64,000 nucleotides of DNA from Hexactinellida sp. DTS-2022 (Eukaryota; Porifera; Hexactinellida). The notes beneath the pieces are model-generated. The model was not told the origin of the DNA. It ran no database searches and saw only the letters and a program-made list of their open reading frames with translations. The translations under genes were made by a program, and so were the position numbers. Shown here in pieces: positions 1 through 12,100 of this stretch. Each line of letters starts with the position of its first letter. Positions within the stretch are counted from its first letter, which is position 1. The stretch is from positions 3,844,001 to 3,908,000 of the forward strand of contig JAPNXP010000006.1 in NCBI GenBank assembly GCA_028753945.1, read 5' to 3'.

Positions 1-1398
1 CTTTTCAAATGTTATGCCTGTTGTATTTAAATACTGTGGAGTGTAACGGAAATTTAACGAAAATTATACATTCCTTTCCTTACGTCAATTTTTTGCCATT
101 TTGTAATAAAAACTACGATCTGTGACATTCGTAATCCTTCTCCCCCTCGAAAGCGTTACGTAACGTTCGAAAGCCTCATACGCAGGTTAATTATATTACG
201 GGAAATCTTTTAGGAATTATAATAGCTGGCCGCTAGCCTAAGTACAAATGACCGTTGTATAGAGTAACCTTTAGCAGATTCTACTATACAGTATGTAGGT
301 AGCAGATCCCTACCTTATTGAGCTGTCCCCCCCTAAGCAGTATATTTAAGCTGATCGACCGCACTACGCGCGTTCTCACTCGAGCCTTCGGCCCTCGCGT
401 CTATTACAACAATTGGATTCCTTAATTAGATTAGACAAATTTGTTTCTTCAGAAAGATTGTAAACAGCTCAAACTTTTAGACTAATCATAATAATATATG
501 CTCACGATTCTCGGTAAATTAATACGTTAATTCTTGCTAAAAAAGTCATTGATACGAAAATTATTCTTAACTAACAAATATATCTTTTTTCGGGTTTATG
601 AGTAGCAAATCTGAAATCAAATTGATTAATTAATCAAAAGTTTGGAAATGAAGATTTTATAAGGTGGACTGAAAGGTTTTAGTTTAACTTTTACTAAATA
701 GACTATTTATGCGATTAATGGGACTATTAAAGTACTAACTTACAGGGCAAAATTTATTAGTTAAATGGATTGACCCAGAATTATTTGTGTTTATTTTTTC
801 AGCCAATTAAATTGCAGTCTCAGTTAAGGCTTTCTATAATGCATACTTAACAGCTGATAGTTTTGTCACCTTTTGAGAGGGAAGATATGAATATTTTTCT
901 TAGATATTAGAACTTGTTCCTAGATACACCATTTCCCAACTCCCTGCCAAATTTCAAGCCTGTAGCTCTTACCAGTTCCTCAATCAATTCTGAACAAACA
1001 AACAAACAAACAAAAAAAATCATTGTGATTTAATATATAAGATTCCTAGACGATAGTAGGGATTGTTTGTACCAGGCTTGTACCCAGAAAGTGATACTAG
1101 TGGGTGAATCTTATAGAGTATACTATGAAAAGTTGAAAACCCTAGGTATATTCAAAGAGATTTAATTGGACAGTAAGAATTATCAGGCCCAAAATTATCC
1201 AGGTGGGATCAGGCCCTAAATTAATTAATCTAGAATACTGTTAGTCACTATAAAATGATGGTGTCAACTTATGAGAAACTTTGCCAACTGCAACAGTATT
1301 CTGAATTTCTAGTTGGTGATTCACACATAACTAACTTACTGCTAAAAGGGCACATATAACATGGAAATAATCAAATTAATTATACTTGACATCCTTAC
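1..1398. other. Gene L intron, no exon seen; transposon debris
   Basis: No SRCR exon is recognisable here. At about 330-420 there is a GC-rich hairpin stretch resembling the 3' tails of the Helentron-like elements. At about 895-1035, in reverse, there is an (AAAC)n-containing 5' end of the same kind of element. At about 1060-1215 a repeat shares sequence with 7550-7745. Confidence 0.5.
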
Positions 1399-1698
1399 CT
1401 GCAATACAAGTAATATTGACGTGATAATTTGGAGAACAATATAGGTGATACTTGTACACTTCGCATTCGAATAATGTGGTTTCATTGCCAAGACATGATG
1501 CACCGTTTAGGCTTGGAATAAGATTCCCAGCGACGTACAAGTTTGTGTAATTAGTGTAAGCTCTTCTGAATCCAAGAGTCTGACATGCTATATCTGAAGC
1601 AGCTTGGTTCCATTCAAACGCACATACAAACCCCCAACCATTTCTGTAAATATCCAGAACACCTTGATGACCTTCACTCAAACGAACTTCTCCATTTA
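1399..1698 (-). CDS. Gene L SRCR domain 5 (type I), last exon in window
   Basis: This is a 300-nt phase 1-1 exon. It begins N-G-E-V-R-L and contains NGWGFVCAFEW, ACQTLGFRRA, SCLGNE, ECEVYK, YCSPN and ITCIAG. The six cysteines of type I are intact. A consensus donor follows, so the gene continues to the left. Confidence 0.85.
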
Positions 1699-4600
1699 CT
1701 AAATGTTAAAATTAAAATAAATAAACAATGATTAAGTTTTAGAATAATCCTCTTATATCTTTGCAAGTAAGCAAGCAAGCTCGCTAGTTATATATTATAA
1801 TCGGAATATTACCTGGTAAATCACATTGTACTTCAACTATTTCCATAGAAGAACAGGTTTGGCTAATACTTTCACAATCACAAAGAGTGGATTCTGTTCC
1901 ATTACATTGAAAACGAGAACCGTAGATTGGAAACGTGAGAGGTCCAAAACCCAAGGAAACTGATCTGTAGGCGCGTGCAGTAGTGTTTCCATTCTCCTTA
2001 CAAATTACATCGGCGACTTCTTGTGTCATTGTATTTCCACAGATATAATTCCAATGTCCATCATTGAAATAGTATGCAATTTGACTGGTGCCATCGATAT
2101 TGGGAAGTAGTGCTTCACATCCATCTGAAAACACAATATTTTAGCACTTGTATTTCCTTATTAAAAATTGCTCTTTACAATAGATTTTGCCATAAATATT
2201 CCTTATACAAATTCAATTATATATATTCGGACATCAGTAAGACTTCCAGAAATAAATATAAAACTAACACCTGATGAATTTATTTATAACAGTTTATTAT
2301 AATTATGCTCTGAAATAATCAATGATTGATATTAATTAATGAAGACTTTTCCTGTGCAGCATATACTTTAGTATAGTGGCCCTGAAATGAATCACTGCCT
2401 TTGTTACTATATTACTTGTCTAATTTCCTGAAACTTTGTGTACGTGACTTTTGAATTATTACATAACAATGACAAATTATGTGTTTTTCCAGTACCTTGA
2501 AAATTCAAAATTTACTTCATTTTCCAGTTAATTTTGACTTGCACGGTTCAGAACTTCAATAAACTTAGAATTATAGCAAATTAACTTTCGTTAGTCAATG
2601 ATAACCTAATACACATCAAAAACTGAGATATACACGCTTTATTGTAAAAGTACCAAGTAACATAAAAGCTGGATTGAAATAACAAATGCTCATCTTTGAA
2701 TTACTTAAATATTTTTATTTCCTTGATTTCAGCTGAACAACATGTATTTTTACCCAGAGTGGGGCGCGCGGTTATTACTATGCTCCTTACCCCATGTTTG
2801 TGTTTATGGAGTGTTACATACTAATATGTAATTATCACCATACATTTATGATTTGGTGATTTGAATGAAGGATTTTACTGATATAAGCAAGAAAATCAAA
2901 ATTAAACTTAACAATCGGGCCAAAGACGTCACCGGATCAGACTTTAGCGGATCTCCCGGGTCATTTGCATGAAATTAATTTAGCCCAAGAGGAGAAAAGA
3001 TCTGTAAACAGCTGTACTATAGAATTTCATTTTTGTAACATAATGAATCTGCCACCATATATAGTGCCATGAAAAGAATTACTGTCTGTTCAGATGAAAT
3101 TTATGCAGATATCATTTTATTGGTTCATTCGAGACGTTACCAGATTTATTTTGGAATAATAATGTTAATTATTAACTCCAGATTTCAAGTAAAGCTCATT
3201 TTGTAGACGTCATAAATTATATTATTTAAATAGATAACAATGTAGGTGCGATAAAAAATAAATTAATATATTTGATTAATTAGCACTCATATTACTTACT
3301 ACTTTTTATTAAATTTATATATTCTTAGATAAAATATTAAAATCAGTTACTAGTGGGAGTATTTTGTAAAATTAGCTAGCCCATCAAATTATTTGAACTA
3401 TTGCAGATTATACTTTAGCAACACGCTTAATTAATTACATAGTTATTTGAACCTTGCACATGGCCCGTAAATACTGTATATTTTGTCTTAAATTAGTAAT
3501 CGATCCTTCAAATAACGTATTTTAATAATAAGAGGATTAACTTTCTGTTTCTTCTAACTAGGTTTATTATATAATTTGAATCCAAATACATATTGGATAT
3601 CATTGATATTTTGTTTTCACAAACTATACGCAATAATGACAACAATTTGGGCGGTACAGTATTACCAGATTTGGTGGTAATTAATATATGGGCAGTTCAA
3701 ACATTCATGATCATGGGAGGTTAACCAATATTTGTAAATGCCTTCCTTTTTGTAATTAAAGTGGCTTCGCATATTTAGGGGTGTGTCTGATTTAATGAAT
3801 ATTGCGTGACTTAATGATTGAATGAACCCATACTAAAATAAATAATAATTTAAATATCTAATTAAAATATAATTTGTGAACTAATCTCTCCTGTATTTGT
3901 ATTCTTACCAGAATCACATTGAACTGCAAGATGTTCATATGAACCACAATTATGTGTTCTCTGAAAATCACAGTTATTGATTGAGAATTGATTCCCAAGG
4001 CATCGAATATTGTCCACTTCGAAGTTATAGTTGTTATGGTAGAGAGAATGAGAGTATACTTTAGCTGCTCTATATCCTAGCTGTCTACATACAGTATGTG
4101 CCGCTGCATGATCAAAATAGTCGTCACAGATATACCCCCAGTTACCAAAGTATGCCTCCAATAGTCCTGAGTAATAGTTGTGGCGAACTGTACCATTCAC
4201 TATTACAATTTACATATAAATTGAAACGTGAAAAATATTGTATTTTCATAAATGGAAAAATCAAATGCAATTGTATTAATAAACTGCACTCGAAAGGTTG
4301 TCCAAATGGCTCATTCGAATAACAATGCAATTACCTGGAGTTTGACATTGGATATGTGCTATTGTAGAACTGTTGCATTCACTTCCTGTCTGGCTGCATT
4401 CGCATAGAGAGTTCTCATATCCAGTACATTGATACTTGTATGGATATATTGGAAGAGTTTGATTTAGGGCACTTTGGTGAAGAGCTGAATGATTTTGAAG
4501 TGTTGTACCTACATTTTCACGACACACCACTTGACTATTAGATTCACTGAACTCATCAGCACAAACATAATACAAAGTTTGATTGTTGTAGTATTGTAGT

Positions 4601-6989
4601 GGGTTGGGATTTTCTTCAGCAGTTGGTGCAATGGATTCACAAACACCTAATCAAAATAATTTATTGACGATAAACTGTAATGCAATAGATTTCCGTTATA
4701 ACTAAGTCGGATAAAAAGAAACACCCACGTATATAGATTCAAATAACAAGATACCTTAAATTATGCTATAATAGGAGTTCATTGTAGCTATGTTGATGTA
4801 TAACTTATCGATATTCTTAACAAAAATAATTTTGTTTTAAACAGTTCATTTTTTTTATTAAAGTATTTCCCAAAACTGTTTCCGGGTACTAAAAGTGCAG
4901 TAGACTCTCGTTAATGTTTAACAACAGGGGATCTTTCGAAATTTGTCTTTGTTATCCACAATTCGCATTAAGCGGAGTCATTGCATGCATTTGTATAAAC
5001 TAGGGGAATTAAAATATGTTCTCCTTAACTGATATTTCCTTTATCCGTGTTCGTACTAACGAGAGTCCACTGTATATTTACCATTTAAAGCGTAATAGAG
5101 TAAAATTTTATTATACATATATGAATTATTATTAAACCTACTTACATCACATTTGACTGTTAACTTAACTAAATATTTGGGCAACTAACGACATACTGTC
5201 TTTTGAGAGCTAATTACATTTCCTAGTATGTATCAGGATAGTATCTAATAGCAGTTAATTTTTTTCATGGAAATTACGAATCACTTTAATTGTACTTAGG
5301 AGATTTAAATATACGAGCCCTTCGGTCTCGGTCGCTTTGCGACGGATCACTCTCTCACAAAAGTCGCCTCGCGACTTTTGTTCGTTCGTGTTAGGCACTA
5401 CGCGATACAATTAACGGCCGCTTCGCGGCCTTTCCCTCCCCAAAAGTAATCACATTAATACTGAGTTTTAATAGCTCAATAAATTTCAGTTGCACGATAA
5501 GAAAGCTCGAATCAAAATAATACTAAAAGAAAAACAGGCAATAGAATAGACAAATGATTGATTGGTTAAATGAATTAATTTTCAATCAATCAAATTGGAG
5601 CCTCAGAAAATATTTCTATTATGCACAATCTATTTATACTAATTGATGAAATCTGCTAATCTATACTAACAAACCCTCGAATTTAATTGGCTAACATATT
5701 TTGTCACCTTCAAATGTGAATATTTCTCTTCAAAAACCAATAGATCGTTGTCGCAGTATAAAATTACTCCTGTATACAAATTTTCAGCTTTCTGGGACTC
5801 GTAGTCTTTCCAATTAATCTGGACAAACAAACAAACAAACAAACAAACAAACAAACAAACAAACAAACAAACAAACAAACAAACAAACAAACAAACACAC
5901 AAACAGACAAACAAACACACTACAATTCCTCTTTTTATATATAGATAATATATTGAAGTAATGTAAACCGCAAATAATTCAAAAGTTAGCACAATTTTAA
6001 AAACTTACCAGGATTACAAATGATGTAAATATGTTCATAATAGTTGCAGTAATAATAGTAGTACTCTTCATACAGGCTATGGGAACAATTGAGTATGTTT
6101 GTTTCATTTCCGATGCAGTCTACGTGCAACAATTTGTAGTTTATATTTGCATCATAGTAATAGTAATTGGTAAATAAGGCAGAACGATAACCCAGTATTC
6201 TGCATGAGACGTTTGCATTTATATCAGTCCAACCATCGTCACACACTGGGCCCCATCCGTTATAATATACCTCCAAAACTCCTCTATCTCCATCAGTCAA
6301 TCGTATATCTCCATTACCTAAATACAAGAGTTAATAGGGTATACTAACCATACTTACTAACTCCTTCAAATAGAATTTTATTACTAAATCCAAGGATTTT
6401 TCTTTTGATTTAAGGATTTTCCTTGTATTCAACGACTAAATTTGACAAAAGATATACTATACATAGTTTCTATTACAATTTCGAGTTATTTTATTTAGTA
6501 TTACATTATTTTGTCGTAATGCGTATTAATCAAAGAACTCTACGTATATAAGCTGGCATGAAGAAGAATTCATGAAATTAAGTTATTAGTGAAAGAGGTT
6601 AGTGCAACGCATATATTGATTATCCTGATGAAATTTTAAAAATTAAATACTAACTACATAATACGCGGTTACTTACTAGCAAAATAGATAAATTAAGATG
6701 CCACTATCAGCCTAACAAACAATTCGATGTAGGTCAAGTCGAGACTTATGACTCTTTCACAAAATATATTCTGGATAAATTCTGGATAACACACGCATAT
6801 AAACAAACGAGCAATTAATACATAGATATGTATACTTTTGCTAAATAACACTTTTGCTATATAATATAACTTGTACTTTGGTGGAAAGAAAATTAACATA
6901 AATAACTTACTTTGAGCTTGTATTAGCGCATGAACAGATAACCATGCAAGTATAATACAAAACAAATAAACATTAGTTTTGTACTTCAT
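1399..6989 (-). CDS. Gene L: SRCR-repeat receptor, 5' part only (6 exons)
   Basis: This is the 5' part of a gene homologous to gene M. Exons in transcription order are 6989-6911 (signal peptide), 6317-6009 (SRCR type I), 4646-4335 (II), 4199-3909 (I), 2124-1813 (II) and 1698-1399 (I). All are flanked by GT-AG sites and joined in phase 1, giving an open frame. The signal exon is 79 nt, the same length as that of gene M, and ends in the same Q-A-Q. The remaining domains, and any 7TM part, would lie left of the window. By homology with M and R a membrane receptor is expected, but a soluble multi-SRCR protein cannot be excluded. Confidence 0.8.
1813..2124 (-). CDS. Gene L SRCR domain 4 (type II)
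   Basis: This 312-nt exon has the eight type-II cysteines: DGCEA, YICGN, VICKEN, FQCNG, LCDC, TCSS and VQCDLPG. It is almost identical to gene M domain 11 at 28677-28988, including flanking intron sequence. Confidence 0.88.
2125..3908. other. Gene L intron between SRCR domains 3 and 4
   Basis: About 2125-2774 matches the gene M intron at 28989-29635. The stretch of about 1.08 kb from 2775 to 3855 has no counterpart in gene M, where a 171-bp hairpin-element fragment sits instead. I see no exon in it. Confidence 0.55.
3909..4199 (-). CDS. Gene L SRCR domain 3 (type I)
   Basis: This is a 291-nt exon and the shortest type I in the window. It begins N-G-T-V-R-H and contains YICDDYF, VCRQLGYRAA, IRCLGN, NCDF, NCGS and VQCDSG. 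Its partner is gene M domain 10 at 29859-30149, which differs at a few residues. Confidence 0.87.
4335..4646 (-). CDS. Gene L SRCR domain 2 (type II)
   Basis: This 312-nt phase 1-1 exon encodes the eight-cysteine domain with YYVCADEF, VVCREN, LPIYPYKYQC and SLCEC, closing IQCQTPG. It is near-identical to gene M domain 9 at 30282-30593. Confidence 0.87.
4898..5072. mobile_element. pogo-like MITE, 175 bp
   Basis: The ends are CAGTAGACTCTCGTTAATG and TACTAACGAGAGTCCACTG. The right flank is TA; the left TA has mutated to TG. It is uninterrupted here, unlike the copy in gene M. Confidence 0.65.
5313..5946 (-). mobile_element. Helentron-like element, full-length, reverse
   Basis: On the plus strand it begins with the hairpin tail (ACGAGCCCTTCGGTCTCGGTCGC, then a CGGCCGCTTCGCGGCC palindrome) and ends with the GT-rich 5' end, seen as CAAACACAC and expanded to an (AAAC)n tract at 5822-5895. 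Gene M has no copy at this site. Confidence 0.6.
5822..5895. repeat. (AAAC)n microsatellite
   Basis: About 18 copies of AAAC lie inside the 5' end of the reverse element. They create the spurious CLFV-repeat open frame on the minus strand. Confidence 0.95.
6009..6317 (-). CDS. Gene L SRCR domain 1 (type I)
   Basis: This is a 103-residue, phase 1-1 exon with six cysteines: VCDD, SCRILG, DCIG, NCSH, YC and ICN. Loop 3 is tyrosine-rich (NYYYYD, then EEYYYYYC). It is closely similar to gene M domain 8 at 31695-32000, so it belongs to the duplicated block. Confidence 0.88.
6911..6989 (-). CDS. Gene L exon 1: start codon and signal peptide
   Basis: The start codon is at 6989-6987. The 26 residues begin MKYKTNVYLF, have a hydrophobic core (CIILAWLSV) and end QAQ before a phase-1 GTAAGT donor. 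The next exon supplies the rest of a Ser codon and then N-G-D-I-R-L of the first SRCR domain, so cleavage near Q-A-Q is plausible. The start is supported by the equivalent exon in gene M and by a shared upstream TATA-like sequence. Confidence 0.82.
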
Positions 6990-7083
6990 TGCGAAAGTTA
7001 ATATAAACTTCCGAAATTTGTTTATATAAAATTTTAACCTAATATATGTTATCAGTTAATGATATCAATTTGGTTAACTAGAG

Positions 7084-7093
7084 TATATATATA
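7084..7093 (-). promoter_or_regulatory. Candidate TATA box of gene L
   Basis: The minus strand reads TATATATATA about 95-105 nt upstream of the gene L start codon. The surrounding sequence, with a conserved ATGATATCAATTT-like stretch downstream of it, aligns with the gene M upstream region, where a TATATAAA lies at a similar distance. Confidence 0.45.
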
Positions 7094-8628
7094 GTAGATG
7101 CAGTGAAACTTACACGAGACTAATTTGAAACGAAATAGTATCGAATATCATAACTGTAATATTATACGTGTAGTATAAACATGTCTGTGATATTGATTAT
7201 AGATACGTAATCTTATTAATAGATAGAAAGTGTTTCGTATCCCACTTATTCTGTCTATGTTACAAATTTGATGCATTACAAATTGCTAGTCATTAGTATT
7301 TAAGTAGGAATAAGTAGACCTATGGCAAATTCTCATCACGCTAAGATGAATATTTCATTGGAAACCTCTAACTGTACATATAACTCTACCTGCCCAATTA
7401 ATTTTTGACTAAAAAATAGTTAGGTTTTCATTGTGAGATAATTTTGAGATTCCACTTTTTCAATAATTGATATTTGTTTACAGTAGTATTCTGAGATTTT
7501 CTATAGAATTATGAGATCTACTTAATTCTGATCAGGGATCTAGCAAGAAAGCGATAGGGAGTGAGGTTATTGGAATTACAGGGTGGGCTGAATCTTATTT
7601 ATACTGAAATCCTAGGTATTTTCATCGTAATTTAATTGTAAAGTAAGAATTCTCATGGAGGCCCAAATTACTCCAGGGGGGACTCATGTCCTCCATCCAT
7701 AGCTCCCCCTGGCTATAGGCCTGATCCAATTACTACCAACATAAATCTATATTAATAACATGAAGGTATTTTGACTTGAGCGTAAATTGTGTAAAGTATA
7801 AAGAACTCACTGAGTTTTTTACGATGAGGATTTAGCTGGGAGGCGTACACATTCTTAACAAAAATTGTGGAATTTCAAGAGGAATGCTAGCAAATTTATT
7901 CAAAAAAATCTGGTATAATTTACAAGGTAAATGTTTACTGTTTAGATTTGTAATATTATTGTTTAGCAGCTTGTTGTTAATGAGAAACGCACAATATATG
8001 TTTCATTTTAGATTTTAAGCGCGAATCAGAATTAATTAACTAGATAAACACATTTGTTTATTTAGTACACTTTGATGCACAGGAAATGAGGAGCGTAAAG
8101 TGAGCGCGATCCTTTTTATCGGAGGAGCGAAAACAGGAAATCCGTTCCTTTTTATAATTAGGAGCGTGGAGCGGGAGCGCGCTCCAAAAAATGAGGAGGG
8201 TTTAATGCTCTGTGTTTGGATTAATGAGGGTGACTGCATCACAATTGGTGTCTACATTGTAATAACAGAATCATTATCTCCAATTATTAAAAAATCCTGT
8301 TTCTTGTTAATACGTATTTTAATAAAAAATTTCAATCATTTTTATATTCTATTGCATGTTTTTCTTTTAGTATTATTGGATTCGAGCTATCCTTATTGTG
8401 CAACTGAAATTTATTGAGCTTTTAATATGAGATTTGAATTTCCCAAACAAATTACATTGTATAGCATTCTTATTAAAGGAAATTTTATAAAGAATATATT
8501 TAATACATCACAGAGATGTATATTTCTAAATGTTTAGTTTCAAGGCGTGAAGCGCTGAACCGTCGCAAAGCGACCGAGACCGAAGGGCTCGTATAACAAA
8601 AACTTAAATATTAATAATAACAAACACT

Positions 8629-8634
8629 TTTAAT
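8629..8634 (-). terminator. Candidate poly(A) signal of gene M (ATTAAA)
   Basis: ATTAAA on the minus strand lies about 165 nt after the gene M stop codon. The equivalent hexamer is conserved after the gene R stop at 44307-44312. No AATAAA was seen nearer the stop in either gene. Confidence 0.35.
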
Positions 8635-8797
8635 AAAACACATTTCAAAATAACGTAGAAGTATATACACCTGAATAATATGACTTCCAGTAACACACTT
8701 AGAGCAAACACTGTTGTTTTCATTAATATTTCAATATATAACTGAAATAATAGAAGCAGTGTCATGCATATATTGGGGAAGCTAGATATTTAGAAAG

Positions 8798-9156
8798 TTA
8801 GTTGTTTTCATATTCATTATTGTGCTGTGCAGGCGTCACATCAAGAATCTCTCCATAAATAGGATTCGTTATAAAATCATCAACATTGGGATTATAGTAC
8901 GATTCATATGTTCCAGATTCAAGCGGAAAATTGGAAAAGCCATAGACAGGATTTTTGCTTGATGTTGGAGATCCCGGATACTGATCTAAGTCCGAAATTC
9001 TCTTAGACTCTTTTGATCCTCCAAACAATGCTTCTGTTGCTCCCAAGAAACCTTTGCTATCTTTCTTTTGTCTTGGTTGCACATCTGGAGTAGCAACTTT
9101 ATCCATAGTTTCAATTGGATCCTCGTATATTGTCTGCTTTGTTTCGAACTTGAACT
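8798..9156 (-). CDS. Gene M last exon: cytoplasmic tail
   Basis: The stop codon is at 8800-8798. The tail of about 119 residues carries two NPxY motifs (NPVYGF and NPIYGE), a YESYYNPN cluster and a terminal NEYENN. NPxY is a known binding motif for PTB domains and endocytic adaptors, and Y-x-N is a known SH2 (Grb2-type) site. The exon joins the 7TM exon in phase 1 to give K-F-K-F-E. Confidence 0.8.
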
Positions 9157-12100
9157 CTAGAAGGAAATTATACAGAAATATAGTACATGTTTAGATTCAT
9201 ATTTTCCACAAGCTACAGGACCAGGCAATCAGTTCCCAATATAAATTAAAATAGGCAATTTTTTAAATTTCATAGAAAACAACATTAGCCAAAAAAGTAA
9301 GAATAGTAATTAAACCAAGTCGTCGGAGAATTTATACCTAATCCGATCAGAGTCCGGTAAACTATTATTTAGAATAGTAAATACTTACTGATTCTTGCTA
9401 CATCCTCAATTTCTACTTCTTTTGCTTGGATTCTATCAAGAGTATTCATCTCAGCACCTGTTTTCTTGAATCTGCTAGCCACAGTTGAGCTAGCAGTCGC
9501 AGAGGATGATAAAGTCCCACTTGTACCTGTCCCACTTCCTTCAACTACTTTCCTTCTCTTCAGAATAGCCTGCACTTCTCTATTCCTAATCACCACCACC
9601 AGCAAGAAAACTAATCCAACAAGACCATTCAACATGATGAATAAGTACTCGAGAACTGTGCTCTGAATTGTGACATTAAGAATGAGGATAAGCCAAGGAA
9701 TCCCTAATACTGGGGTTAACACCATTGCAGTGACCATTGCATCTTTAATTATATCTTTGTGAGGAGTATTATTGTTCCCCCATTTATTATGGATGATTTT
9801 TAAGATGGCTATTATGAGGAATACAACGTTGATCAAGATGATAACTAGCACAGGAATAATGAACGCCCAAATAACACCTCGTTCATAAGCGAGAAAACAA
9901 TGTTGGCTCGAGTCTACATAGTATTCTCTTGTGATGATGATTGTTATGAGTGGAATCACTAGTGGGAACATCCATCCGAATACAATGAGGTAGGGATATA
10001 TCTTTCTATTTGACATGACACCTGTAAATAAAATACTTATTAATTACTAGTATTTATAATTGGATGTCTTTTTATTTTAATTCACTGGTAAATAATCTAC
10101 ATTAAAATCAGGCTCAATCAAAAACTGTAACTAAGTTGATAGACTATTATAAGAGTTTTACTGTGCCGACTATTCTATAATATAGTGGCCCAGTATTGAA
10201 ACGACTGCCTTGGTTAGTTATTATTATATTTAGTCCGTATCTCCTCCATAGAACAGAGTTTATTATCTAAGAATTCAAATTTTCAGGATAGGTATCTCAT
10301 GCGTTACAGATGTGCACCTGGCGCCACGATTTTTGATAATTCACATTTTCATCCCAAAAGGTGACAAACTTTTACCAATTAAATTCAAGGGTTGTCCCAG
10401 TATGAATTATCGAGTAGCATTCAATTAGCATCAAATGATTTTCTATTAATTGTTAAGTGTGTATTATCTAATTCCTAAAATAGGCTGTAAATTAATTGAT
10501 CGAGAGTATATTCATGCATCCAATCATCATTTGTGTTCCATCAGTTATTTAAATCAGTTACTTTACAGCATTTTCTTTTGGTGGCACAAACAATTAATCA
10601 ACCAACGACCAAAATATAGTGCCACGAAAGAACATGCTGTCAGCACAGCTATAATTTTAGATTTTTCACCCTTTATATTTGGTATATATTTTATTTATTT
10701 ATTAACCAATCTTTCCTCTAATGAACGCCTTCGCGTATGTTGATCGACCAATGGCCGGTCCGTGCTGACCAATGAAAAAATAAAACTGTCAATAATCGGC
10801 CCCCTTTTGTTACATGCCACTGTTCCCAAGTCTGTTGCTCATGTATGGCCCTTTATTGTGTGTTTATATCTAGACCTATTATTTAATACTGTTTGAAATA
10901 ATTAATGATTACGTATGGAATACGAATCGTTCGGTGTCGGTCGCTTCGAACGGATAATTCAACCACCACGCTATCTCGCTTTTTTTTTAAATAGACAAAA
11001 CAACTACACCAATTGTTCACAACAAAATTTGTTGAATTTAATTCGGAATCAGCATACATGTTTCCTTCTAATTCCCGTTTAAAGCTAGCTTCTAGGTTCA
11101 TTTTGAATTTTCAAAACTTCTTCATCTATTTTTGTAAACTAAGAATATTCTTCTTATATATTAAATCACAAAGAATATTTGTGTGTTTGTTCGGAATTGA
11201 TTGAGGATCTAATATTTATTGGTCACCTATAAGTGTAGAATCATATATTATCTGAGGAATGTATAGATGCAAACCGCATATATAATTGAGATAGAAGCTA
11301 ACTTCCAAATGTTGTAATAGGTCAACAAGTATGCTGAATACAAATTTCGAACTTACAAATTTCTAATATGTATATTTATTGTTGTTGTTGTTGTTTAAAC
11401 AAATAGTTAAACAAATTAATAAAATTCAAAATGAACCATAAGCTAGCTTTCAACGGGTATTATAGGTAAACAGGATGCTGAACACGTATTTCGTAATTAT
11501 AAATTTATAATAAGAATATTTATTGTTGTTGTTTACAAAAATAGGGAAACAAATTTTTATTTTTTTAAAACCGATTTGAAAGGCCATTTGGCAGACTAAA
11601 CGGCCGGCAGGTCAAAACAATGGCTTATAGGGAACTTTGATATAAACGAAATATAAAATAATGAGCCCACAATAAGAATTTAAATTCTACATTTGCAGCC
11701 CACATAACTTATTCCCAAATGCATGGTTAATACTAAGTTAATGCTCAAATTTCCAGGGCGAATATTTATAGGAAAAATATCGAGAACGAAAGTAAGATCG
11801 AAAATACAATAAATATACTTACCAAACACAAGTTTGTACATGATGAGTATTCCAACGCACAGTGTCCAGGTGAATACAGCAAGCCATGCGTAGTGCAGTG
11901 CAAATGCTATAATCATGCAAATAACTTGATTGAATTTGCCAGACTCGACACCAAACAAGAACAAACCCACAGCTAACAACATTGAAATGCAGTAGTTGAA
12001 ATAGACAATGTTTGTTTCCACTTTGAAGAAAGCTTTGCCTGCAATACAGAATAGAATTAGTGCAATGATGAGGGAGATGAATGAGATTCCAAGCAGTATG

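Larger units (their letters stand above)
6990..8797. other. Intergenic gap between genes M and L
   Basis: This gap holds the promoter region of gene L next to 6990 and the 3' flank of gene M near 8797. At about 7550-7745 there is a dispersed repeat also seen at 1060-1215, and at 8040-8240 a stretch rich in GGAGCG-type motifs. At 8544-8596 there is a Helentron-like hairpin tail. I saw no convincing exon. Confidence 0.55.

Noticed and set aside
5666-5992. Open frame on the minus strand with repeated CLFV units
   Set aside because: It is a translation of the (AAAC)n tract in a transposon end, with no domain and no splice context.
8100-8417. Plus-strand open frame of 105 codons
   Set aside because: It lies in repeat-rich 3' flank of gene M, has no recognisable motif, and is not conserved at the gene R equivalent.
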